NCBI GenBank assembly: GCA_036960565.1
Contig: JBALXQ010000025.1
Coordinates: 1-64,000, forward strand
DNA from: Bermanella sp036960565
GTDB lineage: Bacteria; Pseudomonadota; Gammaproteobacteria; Pseudomonadales; Oceanobacteraceae
Direction: 5' to 3'
DNA length: 64,000 nt
Shown: positions 34,719-43,680 of the stretch, piece after piece
Layout: the number at the start of each line of letters is the position of its first letter
Numbering within the stretch: position 1 is the stretch's first letter
Notes under the pieces: model-generated
The model's input: the letters and a program-made list of their open reading frames with translations, nothing else
What the model was told of the DNA's origin: nothing
Databases searched by the model: none
Translations under genes and position numbers: made by a program

Positions 34719-35534
34719 ATGAAAACTTACAATATAGGCATAAAGCAAAGGCCTTCATTTGTTACCCGTGGTTTTTTTCGGGCTTTCTGTGTGTTATTAA
34801 GTTTTCTCATTTTCACTGCGGCAATGGCCGAGACCTCTAAAAACGTCATTAAGATCGCCATGATCGACTACCCACCGTTAATGGCTTCAAACGGGGGGAT
34901 TATGAATGATCTCGCTGAAGCGGCCTTTCAATCGCAAGGCGTTAAGGTTGATTTTCAAATTCAACCCATGTCTAGAATTACCTACTCGTTAGAAAACGGA
35001 AGTATTCCTGCTGTGCTGGGTACACAATCTTGGTCGTTTAAAAGCAAGGTAGTTCCGGTTAGGTTATTTTTTTCAGGGCTTTACTTTTTTTCGCTGAAAG
35101 AAAAGTTTCCCAATGGAGTTGAATTTAAAACACTGGAGGAGTTATCCAAATACGAAATTGGCTACAGCCGCGGTGGCGCTCTTATTCCTATTTTTAATAA
35201 AGCAAAGTTGAATCCTATTCTCGTGGTAAAAGGCGATCAAAATGTTAAAAAATTATATTTTGGTAGGATTGATATGTTTGCTTCAACTGAATTGGCAGGT
35301 TGGGGGATAATTGAAAAGCATTATCCTAAAAATATTAATGAATTCACCATGTCAAAAAAATACATCCACCAAATAACTGGCGATATTATTTTTGCTAATC
35401 ATCAACAGGAATTAATTCAAACGTTCAGGAAAGGTCTTAAGCACATAAAGGGAAATGGTGTATTTTTAAAGGTGCTCCAAAAGTATTACAAAGACAGAGA
35501 AATTCCACACTACTTGCTGGACGGCCTTAAATAA
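34719..35534 (+). CDS. Periplasmic substrate-binding protein (SBP_bac_3-like)
   Basis: About 271 residues from ATG 34719 (a GTG at 34707 would add four codons). An extended signal peptide (RGFFRAFCVLLSFLIFTAAMAE) precedes a type 2 periplasmic-binding fold beginning IKIAMIDYPPLMASNGG. Sequence divergence from amino-acid binders is high, and no transporter genes adjoin. It is convergent with another binding-protein gene on the minus strand 63 bp downstream. It may serve as a ligand sensor rather than an uptake component. Ligand unknown. Confidence 0.75.
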   Translation: MKTYNIGIKQRPSFVTRGFFRAFCVLLSFLIFTAAMAETSKNVIKIAMIDYPPLMASNGGIMNDLAEAAFQSQGVKVDFQIQPMSRITYSLENGSIPAVLGTQSWSFKSKVVPVRLFFSGLYFFSLKEKFPNGVEFKTLEELSKYEIGYSRGGALIPIFNKAKLNPILVVKGDQNVKKLYFGRIDMFASTELAGWGIIEKHYPKNINEFTMSKKYIHQITGDIIFANHQQELIQTFRKGLKHIKGNGVFLKVLQKYYKDREIPHYLLDGLK

Positions 35535-35597
35535 AAGGCTCTTGCCTGTGTAATATTTTAAAGATTATAGAGACTTATGTTTATTTGCGGATTTATT

Positions 35598-36374
35598 TTA
35601 ATTGCCCGGGTCTACCCAGGTTTCTATGAACTTTCTATAAGGCACAGTCATTTCAGCTTTTTCCAAAGCCTTTTCGTAATCGCTAACAATGTCTAAATTA
35701 GTAGAAGCTTTGGAAAAAACAGTATAGTTTTTAACGGCCTTTACCGGCATGCGCAGTAATTTGGTAGTGGCCAGTAGGTTGTTTGACCTAGCCAAGTATC
35801 GGGCCGATATATCCTGTACGGCAAAAATTCCATCAATCCGTTTAGACTCTAACTTTTTTAAATTAAGATTTTGCCAGTCTTTACCGGTTATTAATTTAAA
35901 ATTTAGGTTAGCCTTTTTAATGCCCGGAGGGATAAAACCGCCTTTAACAAAGCCTATTTTAAGTTGCTTAATATCACTAAGACTACCTATGGTATCCATT
36001 GGATTGTCGCTCCTCACTAATAAGGAGGGCACCGTATCTATATACGATTTTTTTGGGTAGTACATGTACGCTTCTCGGTCGGGACGCTTGGCAAATAACA
36101 CCGAGATATCGGTATTGCCACTTTCAATTTCGCCAAGTAGGCGTTTTAGCGGCTTCTCTTTCTTCTCCCATATTATTTTATGACTCATTTGAGGGGCCAC
36201 ATATTGATTAAACCAATCTACCGCTGAGCCAATGGGTTTATCGTTACTTGTTCTTATAATATGCGGGCTTAATATGAAATAGCCCATCTTGAGTTCTTGA
36301 GCCCAAAGAGTAGGAATACTCGCTATATTCGATATGGATATAACAAGTAGGAATTTAATCAGGCTGTTCTTCAT
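35598..36374 (-). CDS. Periplasmic substrate-binding protein (SBP_bac_3-like)
   Basis: 258 residues. The signal peptide ends near IPTLWAQE, followed by LKMGYFILSPHIIRTSNDKPIGSAVDWFNQYVAP and IGFVKGGFIPPG; the lobes of a type 2 periplasmic-binding fold are recognisable but diverged. The FxxRPDREAYMYYP segment corresponds to the hinge region. No permease is adjacent. It is one of four unpaired family members in this window, and similar in size to its convergent neighbour. Ligand unknown. Confidence 0.75.
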   Translation of the reverse strand: MKNSLIKFLLVISISNIASIPTLWAQELKMGYFILSPHIIRTSNDKPIGSAVDWFNQYVAPQMSHKIIWEKKEKPLKRLLGEIESGNTDISVLFAKRPDREAYMYYPKKSYIDTVPSLLVRSDNPMDTIGSLSDIKQLKIGFVKGGFIPPGIKKANLNFKLITGKDWQNLNLKKLESKRIDGIFAVQDISARYLARSNNLLATTKLLRMPVKAVKNYTVFSKASTNLDIVSDYEKALEKAEMTVPYRKFIETWVDPGN

Positions 36375-36570
36375 GTTTAATCCCTTGGGTTATATGGCTG
36401 ATAATTTAAAAGACATAACGCGGCCTTATCTAGGTCAATTATGTGCTCATAAAATGGCCGAAGTTATTAAGGTATAGCTGAATATGGCTGAAGCTCAATT
36501 GCATTGAAAGGTCATGAGGAATACAAGTTAGAGCATTACAGGAATGCCCTGATGGATTTTATATGATCTT

Positions 36571-36621
36571 AAGCTTGTGAATTTATTAAGCTTGTGAATT
36601 TATTAAGCTTGTGAATTTATT
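36571..36621. repeat. Three tandem copies of a 17-bp unit
   Basis: AAGCTTGTGAATTTATT is repeated three times without interruption, ending at the stop codon of the minus-strand gene at 36620. The unit is most simply a slippage product. Confidence 0.9.
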
Positions 36622-37723
36622 AAGGTTGATAGGCCTGACTAGAAAACTCATCTAATCCATAAGAATCGGTTTGGTAGCCAGGCTTCACTAGAGGGGCTCT
36701 TTGCATAGGCATAGTGACTTTTGCCAGGGATATTTGCTGTAATACATAAGGGCCAGACTCCTGTGCATCCTGAATCATGAGGCCAGAAAAATTAAGCGTT
36801 ATCCAGTGTTTGCCTGCTTTCATCTGCTGACTAAACTGAGTGACACCCACGGGTATGCGGGTATTGCTATATAGAGAGGCTTGTACATAAAATTTATTGT
36901 CCTGGGAAACTTCTACTTGGGCTTCAATTTGTAAATCGCCTTTGGCGCTAATCTTATCGCGGTATTCTCCAGTGAGTTGGATGTCTGGTTGCGATAGGGT
37001 AAAGGTAACCGAATCTCTAATTTGGCTATTATCTTCTTCAATAATGACTTTATAGATTCCGGGAGTATGTGACTGGCTATTGTCTGAATTTAATTCAAAA
37101 ACGTTTTGGTAGATTTGGCTGTTATCAATATCGTTAAGGGAGAACTTGGCTAGGGTATCACCTTGGGTGGAAACCAGACGTGCGGAAAATTGGCCCGCTA
37201 TTTTTTGTCCTTGAGCGTCTTGCAAATAGGCAGATATTTTTACAGAGTCATTGGCTAGGTAGTATTTCTCATTGCTCCAGATTGTGATGCCCATGGTTTT
37301 TTCATCATTCATAGTGGTGCGTTCATCAACGTCATATCTTTGGGTAACAGGATCTTGTTGCGCAGATTCTATAGGGTGATTCTGTGGGGGGTAACGTTGA
37401 AAGCTATCGTGTTCTGTTAATACATTTTGTTGTAAGTCAGTTTTGTTGATTTGTCGGCGCAAGCGTTCAAGTGAAGTTTGTTGGTTGCTGACAAATTTAT
37501 TATTAACATGAGTATTACTTTTTTTAGCCGCCACTTTAATTAATTGCGCCGAGGTTACCACTCTATTATCAAGAGGCGGATTTTCAATATTTAATATTTT
37601 TACTGGAGTATCCAGCTGGTTAGTGGCAATTAAGCTATAACCGGATTGCATGTAACCGTATATAAGTGTGCCTACTAAAACTACTAGCATCAGCCAACTG
37701 TGTTTCCTCTTCATTTCAGCCAC
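36620..37723 (-). CDS. Membrane-anchored protein with Ig-like domains, beside a secreted hydrolase
   Basis: 367 residues. One N-terminal TM (about 10-26, WLMLVVLVGTLIYGYMQ) leaves the rest in the periplasm. After a polar linker (about 45-135) come two strand-rich Ig-like domains: TIWSNEKYYLANDSVKISAYL to VTFTLSQ (about 146-245) and the remainder to 340. It follows the hydrolase gene on the same strand, across an 88-bp gap containing a terminator-like hairpin. The topology (N-terminal anchor plus periplasmic domain next to a secreted hydrolase) recalls lipase foldases, but there is no foldase motif, so this is only positional. The stop codon sits at the edge of the 17-bp tandem repeat. Confidence 0.7.
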   Translation of the reverse strand: MAEMKRKHSWLMLVVLVGTLIYGYMQSGYSLIATNQLDTPVKILNIENPPLDNRVVTSAQLIKVAAKKSNTHVNNKFVSNQQTSLERLRRQINKTDLQQNVLTEHDSFQRYPPQNHPIESAQQDPVTQRYDVDERTTMNDEKTMGITIWSNEKYYLANDSVKISAYLQDAQGQKIAGQFSARLVSTQGDTLAKFSLNDIDNSQIYQNVFELNSDNSQSHTPGIYKVIIEEDNSQIRDSVTFTLSQPDIQLTGEYRDKISAKGDLQIEAQVEVSQDNKFYVQASLYSNTRIPVGVTQFSQQMKAGKHWITLNFSGLMIQDAQESGPYVLQQISLAKVTMPMQRAPLVKPGYQTDSYGLDEFSSQAYQP

Positions 37724-37752
37724 CCTTATAAATTTATTATTTTAATTCTAAG

Positions 37753-37783
37753 AAAGCAGCAAGGGCTAGGCTCTTGCTGCTTT
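37753..37783. terminator. Terminator-like hairpin after the hydrolase gene
   Basis: AAAGCAGCAAG and CTTGCTGCTTT form a perfect 11-bp stem with a 9-nt loop between the hydrolase stop (37812) and the next minus-strand start (37723). It may attenuate transcription into the Ig-like gene. Confidence 0.7.
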
Positions 37784-37811
37784 TAAAATAAACAACTATG
37801 TTATTTGTCTG

Positions 37812-38915
37812 CTAGGTGCACTTCTTGATGCGCGCAGCCATGTTTTTGCCATCGCCACAGGTCATGCCGTCAGGAATACTGGTGTAATCCGGTGAGGAGC
37901 GGCCGCCATTACGCTCGGCGTCATGGTCGGTATAAACACTGGCCATGTTGTAGGTGCGCGGGGTGCCCTTGTTGCTGTTATTGCACTTGTAGGTGGGACT
38001 GCCATAAGCCACGCCCAAGAAGGTTTTGTATTTCTTAAAGTCGCTCCACAAGTTGCGCTTGGGTGAACCGGAGCAGCCTCCTTGGGACGCTAAGTTAATG
38101 TAGCCATCGTCTTCACCGGTTAGAAACCCCGAAGAAGCTCCCTCCAGACCGGGAAAGCCGCGATAACCGCCCATCACATAAATGGGAGCAGCCAAATTTG
38201 TGCCTATGAGGTTGCGGGCTAGGTATGAATCGTTGGTTTGTAGCCATTTAACGCTGTCGTTGCAGTCCTTACCAACAAAGGCCAGATTAATTAAGGCATC
38301 GAGCCAGTTGCCATTACAGACTCTGTCGGAGCCTTCGGTGCCGCCAATGGCCCCTCCTAGGGTAAAGATGCCCAGTACATTGTCGAAGGCGCTCTCAAAC
38401 GGCACGCTCACCCCAGAGCCAGATGCATTGAAGGCGGTATTAAAATATGGCGAGCCAGAGATGGCATTGCCGGCCATGTACACCATTTGTTGTGCACCCT
38501 GACTGTGGCTTACTACCCAGAAATCATCACTGGTCGCGCATTGAGTGTCGGCCTGTGGGTGAGAATAACCATCACCGTTACCCTGTTTGACTGTCACCAT
38601 TTGACGGGCAATCTCCCCTGCGGTTTCATCGCGCCAATAAGGGTAACCACTATCATCGGTGGAGTCGTAACCCACTACCGCATAGTTATCGTCGGCCTCT
38701 AATAGCGAGTCAAAAAAGCTGCTGCCGTTGTATTCACTGAAAAACGACTCTTGCCAGGATTCCAAAGCCGGTTGGCTAGATGAAGAAAGGGTGTCGCCCT
38801 GAACCCCGTGGCCATGAACCATTATGTAGCAGTTGCTGGCGGCAGCCAGACCAGATGCCAGCATGCCGCTCGCGATAGATGCGGAAAATAACAGGGTGCG
38901 AGTGATTGTTTTCAT
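37812..38915 (-). CDS. Secreted alpha/beta hydrolase
   Basis: 367 residues. A Sec signal peptide ends near GLAAASN. The nucleophile elbow is WVVSHSQGAQQM (S in SHSQG); an oxyanion-type MVHGHGVQG lies near the N-terminus and YTDHDAERNGG near the C-terminus could supply Asp/His. Several Cys (CNGNW, CNDS, CSGSP, CNNSN, CGDG, KKC) suggest disulfides in an extracellular enzyme. Glycine- and serine-rich loops resemble extracellular lipases or esterases, but a subfamily cannot be named. An AraC-family gene lies upstream on the same strand (235-bp gap) and may control it. Confidence 0.78.
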   Translation of the reverse strand: MKTITRTLLFSASIASGMLASGLAAASNCYIMVHGHGVQGDTLSSSSQPALESWQESFFSEYNGSSFFDSLLEADDNYAVVGYDSTDDSGYPYWRDETAGEIARQMVTVKQGNGDGYSHPQADTQCATSDDFWVVSHSQGAQQMVYMAGNAISGSPYFNTAFNASGSGVSVPFESAFDNVLGIFTLGGAIGGTEGSDRVCNGNWLDALINLAFVGKDCNDSVKWLQTNDSYLARNLIGTNLAAPIYVMGGYRGFPGLEGASSGFLTGEDDGYINLASQGGCSGSPKRNLWSDFKKYKTFLGVAYGSPTYKCNNSNKGTPRTYNMASVYTDHDAERNGGRSSPDYTSIPDGMTCGDGKNMAARIKKCT

Positions 38916-39150
38916 TAAATACCTCTTGGTTGAATGTATTTTGGAATGCGCAGTAAGCCTTTACCCTACAATTTGGCGGGCATTCAATACGTGTCTTAGG
39001 CTCTTTCAAATATTAGTTGCGTAAGGCATCGCAGCCATAACCGATAAGGACAACCCTAAATACATTTGTGGCCAGTTTGTCGTGATTGATGCAATGGGAT
39101 TTTGACGGGTTTGAAAATAGAAAAGGGGGGGCCACTTTAATAGTGGGTTT

Positions 39151-40209
39151 TTATTTAACCGCCGAAGTTTGTTTGTAGTGTTGTGGAGACACACCAAACC
39201 AGCCTTTAAAGGCTCGGCTAAAACTAGAAGCATTGTTGTAACCCAGTAAATTAGCGAGTTTCTCCAGAGGAATATCTTGTTTTTCCATGTGCCTTAAGGC
39301 AATGCGCTTGCGTTGTTCTTCTAATAATATTTTATAAGATACACCTTGCAATTGTAGGTGGCGGCGCAAGCTGCGGGGGCTCATGCAAAGTTTTTCTGCT
39401 AACAGCTCTAAACTTATTTCTTTAAAGGGCAGGCTACGCATACCTTGCTTAACTTGGCGCATGATCAGTTGATCGTGATTAATTTGATTTAACTGTTGGT
39501 TGCAAAGTTTTTCATTTTCTAGGGCGGATACTTTATTTGAAAAAATAATGGGCTGCTGCAAAGTATCTATAGGGATAAGGATACGATTGGTAATGCAGTT
39601 AAAGCGTACTGAGTTAGCAAAAAATATTTCAAATTCGTCACCTTCTCCCGGATTTTCATAAGAAAATTCAAACTCAAGTTTAATGTCTTTTTTGCCTAAA
39701 CTAAACTTTCCCAATGCGTACAAAAGCGAGCAGCTGTATTCTAAGAAATGGGGTAAAGCGTCTCCAAGCGGAATTTTTTCATTAATGTAAAAAACAGCAT
39801 GTGTTTTATGCATTTCTAAATTTAAATCAAGCAAGGGGGTGAATAAATTTTGATACTGGGTCAGTAACTCCATGGCGGCCAGAGTATGGTCACTGCTCAT
39901 GACGCGGCAGGCCAATAAATCATCATGGTGAATAAAAAACTGTTCACCTAATATGAGTGCGTACTCAGGGATAGGGCTAAGGGCTCTAGCATTAATGATG
40001 AGCTTGATATATTGCTCAAATAAAATGGTTTGATTTGGCTGAGTAAAATCACTGAGGGAGATATGAGTGCCTGCCAACAGAGCCTGCAGGGTGATGCCCT
40101 GGCTGACCATAAACTTTACCAATGGCTTAATGCTGGAAACGGGAATGCCGTATTTTTCACGTGGTGGTTGAATCAAATAAATGCCCTCTCCAACCCTGAT
40201 AATAAACAA
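39151..40209 (-). CDS. AraC-family transcriptional regulator
   Basis: 352 residues. An N-terminal arabinose-binding-like domain of the ArcR/OruR type (about 20-210) precedes a C-terminal pair of HTH motifs (LELLAEKLCMSPRSLRRHLQLQ and LEKLANLLGYNNASSFSRAFKGWFGVSP, about 265-345). No ATG lies at the N-terminus; TTG at 40209 gives the longest form, while the TTG at 40176 is preceded by GGAGAGGG and is an alternative. The family often activates lipid or hydroxy-acid degradation genes. The nearest likely target is the secreted hydrolase downstream. Confidence 0.88.
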   Translation of the reverse strand: MFIIRVGEGIYLIQPPREKYGIPVSSIKPLVKFMVSQGITLQALLAGTHISLSDFTQPNQTILFEQYIKLIINARALSPIPEYALILGEQFFIHHDDLLACRVMSSDHTLAAMELLTQYQNLFTPLLDLNLEMHKTHAVFYINEKIPLGDALPHFLEYSCSLLYALGKFSLGKKDIKLEFEFSYENPGEGDEFEIFFANSVRFNCITNRILIPIDTLQQPIIFSNKVSALENEKLCNQQLNQINHDQLIMRQVKQGMRSLPFKEISLELLAEKLCMSPRSLRRHLQLQGVSYKILLEEQRKRIALRHMEKQDIPLEKLANLLGYNNASSFSRAFKGWFGVSPQHYKQTSAVK

Positions 40210-40428
40210 GGTTGTTAGTCTTATTAATTTTAGGCTGTGCTAGCCTGTTCAAATTAGAAAATGATTAGCGATTGATGTATATAGATTAGTGTCTTGTTGT
40301 CACATTTTAGGCAATGTTGGCTTGGATTGTCGTCATATGACTCTTCACAAATTAAGTTGCTTTATTGATACTTTCAGGTCAAATAAAATATAACTCCCCC
40401 TGATATATCTAATAAGGATAACCGGCTC

Positions 40429-40914
40429 ATGACAGACCTTTCAAATTGCCAATGTGAATGTGGTGAAACGCGTTTCAATGTCACGGGCAAGCCCTTGTTA
40501 CGTGCTTATTGCCACTGCACTATTTGTCAGGCTTACAATCAGGCTCCCTTTGCCGATATCACCTTGTTTCATGAAAAGGATGTGTTAAAGCCTGAGGCCA
40601 AAAGTGTGGAGTTTAAATCTCACAAGTTTCCACCACTTTTGCAAAGGGGAAACTGTGTCTCTTGTGGCAAGCCTGCCCTTGAATATTTGAACATACCCGC
40701 CATGCCCCAAGTAGTGATTATTCCTAGCCGCAACATTGCCGATACGTCACTGACTCCAGAGCCTATGACACATATTTTTTATGATCAAAGAGTAGCAGAT
40801 GTTGATGATGGCTTGCCCAAGCACAGTGGTTATCTTAAAAGCGAACTAGCGCTTGGCCATAAGGTGATGCTGGCGTTACTGAAAAGGAATAAAAACCTTA
40901 AAAATGCCAGTTAG
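40429..40914 (+). CDS. GFA-family zinc protein
   Basis: 161 residues with the Zn-binding cysteine sets of the GFA/CENP-V fold: CQCECGETRF at the start, CHCTICQ (about 29-35) and CVSCG (about 77-81). GFA proteins were named for a reported glutathione-formaldehyde adduct activity, but most have no proven substrate. The next gene, merR-type, follows 12 bp downstream, so they form an operon. Function beyond Zn binding is not assigned. Confidence 0.85.
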   Translation: MTDLSNCQCECGETRFNVTGKPLLRAYCHCTICQAYNQAPFADITLFHEKDVLKPEAKSVEFKSHKFPPLLQRGNCVSCGKPALEYLNIPAMPQVVIIPSRNIADTSLTPEPMTHIFYDQRVADVDDGLPKHSGYLKSELALGHKVMLALLKRNKNLKNAS

Positions 40915-40926
40915 TAGGGTTACGTC

Positions 40927-41265
40927 ATGTACATAGGTGAAGCGGCAAAAATAACCGGCTTATCGATAAAAGCCATTCGCTTTTATGAAGAAAAAGAACT
41001 GATTAAAGCGCCCAAGAGAGAGGGACGATACCGAGTGTATAATCAAACCGATCTTGAACTGTTGGTGTTAATTAGAGAGGCCCGAGAGTTGGACATTAGC
41101 CTAGCGCAACTGCAAGGCATCATAGTGTATAAAAACGGTGAGGTAGACTGGGCCCGCATAAAAGCGTTTTTAGATGACATTAAAGCTAAATTAAGAGCGC
41201 AAATAGCCGAGATAGAACAGAAAATAATAAACATAGATGTCTGCTATCAGCAGATTAAAGCCTAA
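40927..41265 (+). CDS. MerR-family regulator
   Basis: 112 residues. The winged HTH is YIGEAAKITGLSIKAIRFYEEKELIKAP...GRYRVYN (1-40), followed by the helix and the long coiled-coil dimerisation helix (about 75-112). There is no C-terminal Cys metal site, so the inducer is likely organic or redox. It is positioned between the GFA gene and a flavin reductase gene whose promoter shows the exact MerR-type architecture; that promoter is the probable target. Confidence 0.9.
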   Translation: MYIGEAAKITGLSIKAIRFYEEKELIKAPKREGRYRVYNQTDLELLVLIREARELDISLAQLQGIIVYKNGEVDWARIKAFLDDIKAKLRAQIAEIEQKIINIDVCYQQIKA

Positions 41266-41294
41266 CACCTCGCTAACGCTTACCTAATGAATGC

Positions 41295-41326
41295 TTGACT
41301 CTCCCCCATAGGGGAGAGCTTAAGCT
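41295..41326 (+). promoter_or_regulatory. MerR-type promoter of the NAD(P)H oxidoreductase
   Basis: -35 TTGACT (41295-41300) and -10 TAAGCT (41321-41326) are separated by a 20-bp spacer holding the perfect dyad CTCTCCCC/GGGGAGAG (41299-41318). The overlong spacer with an internal dyad is the hallmark of promoters that MerR-family proteins unwind (PmerT: TTGACT-N19-TAAGGT). Confidence 0.85.
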
Positions 41327-41356
41327 GATCTTACTCACACATTTTAGGAGTAAGAG

Positions 41357-41935
41357 ATGAAGAAGCGTATTTTAGTTTTATCGGCCAATCCCAGAAAAGA
41401 CAGTTTTGTGCACCAGCTGGCTTTGACGTATTCAGCTGCTGCACAAAAGAATCATGATGTGAATATACTTGAACTGGCAGATATGGATTTTAATGCAGAT
41501 CTCTCCTCGGGCTATGAGCAAGAGCAAACCATGGAGGCGTCATTAAAGGCTTTTCAAAAAGCGCTTGAATGGTGTGACCATCTCGTTATTTGTGCTCCCA
41601 TTTGGTGGGGAACGCTGCCGGCTAAATTAAAGGGGTTGATTGACCGAACTTTCCTACCCGGTTTTGCCTTTCAATATGAAGAAGGTAAGGCCATACCTAA
41701 AAAACTGCTCAAAGGGAAAACCGCTCGACTTATACTGACTATGGATACACCGCCCTGGTATTACGTATTAATTCAACGGGCTCCTGTGATACATCAATTA
41801 AAAAAAGCTACGCTGGAATTTGTTGGCTTCACTTCTATTAAGAGTAAAATGATCGGGCCTGTGATTAGCTCAAGTATAAACGCCAGAACCAAATGGCTTA
41901 ACTATGCGTCTGAGCTTGGTCATGTGGGGAAATAA
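41357..41935 (+). CDS. NAD(P)H-dependent FMN/FAD oxidoreductase (flavodoxin-2 fold)
   Basis: 192 residues of the quinone reductase/KefF family: SANPRKDSFVHQLALTY at the flavin phosphate site, APIWWGTLPAKLKGLIDRTFLPGFAF (about 76-100) as the conserved nicotinamide/flavin wall, and a C-terminal helix. Such enzymes reduce quinones or electrophiles by two electrons. The gene is placed 91 bp after merR with the MerR promoter in front, indicating induction by the MerR ligand. A hairpin terminator follows at 41965. Confidence 0.9.
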   Translation: MKKRILVLSANPRKDSFVHQLALTYSAAAQKNHDVNILELADMDFNADLSSGYEQEQTMEASLKAFQKALEWCDHLVICAPIWWGTLPAKLKGLIDRTFLPGFAFQYEEGKAIPKKLLKGKTARLILTMDTPPWYYVLIQRAPVIHQLKKATLEFVGFTSIKSKMIGPVISSSINARTKWLNYASELGHVGK

Positions 41936-41964
41936 ATTAACAGTGCGCGTGTTTTAATACTGCG

Positions 41965-41994
41965 TTGGCCCAACTAAATCTCTAATTGGGCCAA
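41965..41994. terminator. Hairpin between convergent oxidoreductase and sphingomyelinase genes
   Basis: TTGGCCCAA and TTGGGCCAA (9-bp perfect stem, 12-nt loop) lie in the 99-bp gap between two convergent genes; the T-run is weak. Confidence 0.6.
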
Positions 41995-42034
41995 CATCGT
42001 TAAAATTGCTTATTTAACTTTTATTTACACTTCG

Positions 42035-43366
42035 CTAAAACTCAAAAAAGCCAAAGACGCTGTAGTGATCGGAATAATCCCATAGGTTAAACATGTCTTG
42101 GTCATTAGATTTAAGCACCAGTACAGCCTCCTCTGCCTGAATAGGTTGGGCGTGATCACGGCTATATAAAACATAATCGAGCCAAGATTGTTCACTGGCC
42201 ATTTGATTAGTGGCGTCGTCATCACTGTAAGGGTGTGAATAATTAGCGATGTTGGGCTCTGCTGCATTTAACGCAGTTAACATGTTTTGGTATTCACTGG
42301 CACTGGTGATTTTATCAACATTCATATCACCGGCTATGATCACTGCCTGTTGGCTACTAATATTTTGCAAGTCGATAAAATCTTTTAACTCACCTAATTG
42401 TGCCAAGCGTGCGGCCTTGGCGGCGTCACTATTTTCCGCTTGCAAGTGCGTGCCAAATACGTGGTATTTCTGATCTTGTTTTAAAATGCGTGCATACACA
42501 GCACCTTTGGGAGAGAGGCAATCAACTCCGGAGCAGTTGTCGTATTTAAATTGCGCTTCCAGTTCGATGGGCCATTTGCTAGCAATGAAAACACCACCGT
42601 CTTCAAGGTAGCCCGATGTATCCAGAATATCCGTGGTATAGGGATATTGTGTGGCTATGTTTGCGATTAAATCTTCTCGTGCTGAATTGTAAAAAGCTTC
42701 TTCAAACACGATTACATCGTAACCGTTAATGGCCTCAGGCAAGGCCTGCATGCGTCGGTTAATATCGGCGGCGCTGTTGGTGAGTATGGTATAGAGGTTG
42801 TATGACAGCACCTTAATTTCATTGCTGTTATTGCTAGTGGGTAAGTGGTATGGAGTAACTTCATGCACGGCATAAACAAGGTCATCTGAACTGGTGCCAT
42901 AGTTATAGTCGGCACTGTATTTAATTTCATATTGCTTACCACCAACACTAAAACTTTCATTTAGAATGTCGTAACCCTGGGACCAGCCCGGACTAAATTC
43001 TTCTCCTTCCACGCTGTGATACAGATTACTGAAACGCCAGGTGCCCACCAGTTTTTGCTGAACGGTGGCAATGAACTGGCCGTCTACCAAAATACGAGTA
43101 TCGAAATAAAAGCTTTTGCCCCAGCTGATGCCGGAGTCGCGGTTGTACCATAAGACCTCTTGTTTCTTCTGCCAGGGAATGAGGGAACTTGCCGTTTGGT
43201 TCCAATGATCCCCCTGCTTCAACTGTTTATCTCCGTACTGGCTAATATCCAGGGTGAGGTTGAGAGCTGTATTATTTTGAATATATACCCTGCCCACTGC
43301 ATGGGTGCTATTGATAAACACACAAGCCATTAATAGGGTGAAAATATAACGCCAGAGAGTCTGCAT
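42035..43366 (-). CDS. Secreted sphingomyelinase C-like phosphodiesterase
   Basis: 443 residues with a Sec signal (ending NSTHAVG). An N-terminal ~170-residue strand-rich domain (IQNNTALNLTLDISQYG...) precedes an endonuclease/exonuclease/phosphatase (DNase I-like) domain. Catalytic elements are in order: SYNLYTI near the start, E in VIVFEEAF, H in VFGTHLQAE, GDMNVD, DYVLYSRDH and the final SDHYSVFGFFEF. This fits the neutral sphingomyelinase group of Pseudomonas, Leptospira and Bacillus, which hydrolyses sphingomyelin to ceramide and phosphocholine. It could be nutritional (scavenging phospho-head groups) or cytolytic. Single gene; the terminator region at 41965 follows. Confidence 0.9.
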   Translation of the reverse strand: MQTLWRYIFTLLMACVFINSTHAVGRVYIQNNTALNLTLDISQYGDKQLKQGDHWNQTASSLIPWQKKQEVLWYNRDSGISWGKSFYFDTRILVDGQFIATVQQKLVGTWRFSNLYHSVEGEEFSPGWSQGYDILNESFSVGGKQYEIKYSADYNYGTSSDDLVYAVHEVTPYHLPTSNNSNEIKVLSYNLYTILTNSAADINRRMQALPEAINGYDVIVFEEAFYNSAREDLIANIATQYPYTTDILDTSGYLEDGGVFIASKWPIELEAQFKYDNCSGVDCLSPKGAVYARILKQDQKYHVFGTHLQAENSDAAKAARLAQLGELKDFIDLQNISSQQAVIIAGDMNVDKITSASEYQNMLTALNAAEPNIANYSHPYSDDDATNQMASEQSWLDYVLYSRDHAQPIQAEEAVLVLKSNDQDMFNLWDYSDHYSVFGFFEF

Positions 43367-43680
43367 AAGAGTTCCTTTTGAGTTTATTTCAAATACGCCG
43401 CCCAGTGTCTTATCTAACCGAATCGCTAATAGATGCTAGTGGGCTTACATTTTTACCCTAGAGCCAAGCTTCTTTGAGGTACATGTGACTTGTGGTCATT
43501 GATTGGACAGATTGAATCTTTTATTGGGGTGGTGGCAGCTCCCTTCTAAAGACGGAGAAAGAGGTGAAAACTTCGTTGCGCATTTTTTCCACTATAATGT
43601 TTTTATGCTACCCAACTCAGACGACGCTGACGCCTTGGGTTAGATCTAAAGGGTATAAGACTCAGTTGTAGGAAACCAAG
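43367..43680. other. Divergent intergenic region
   Basis: It separates the minus-strand sphingomyelinase gene from the plus-strand epimerase gene and must hold both promoters. I saw no strong dyad, repeat or small gene. GTAGGAAACCAAG just before 43681 is the epimerase ribosome site. Confidence 0.4.
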
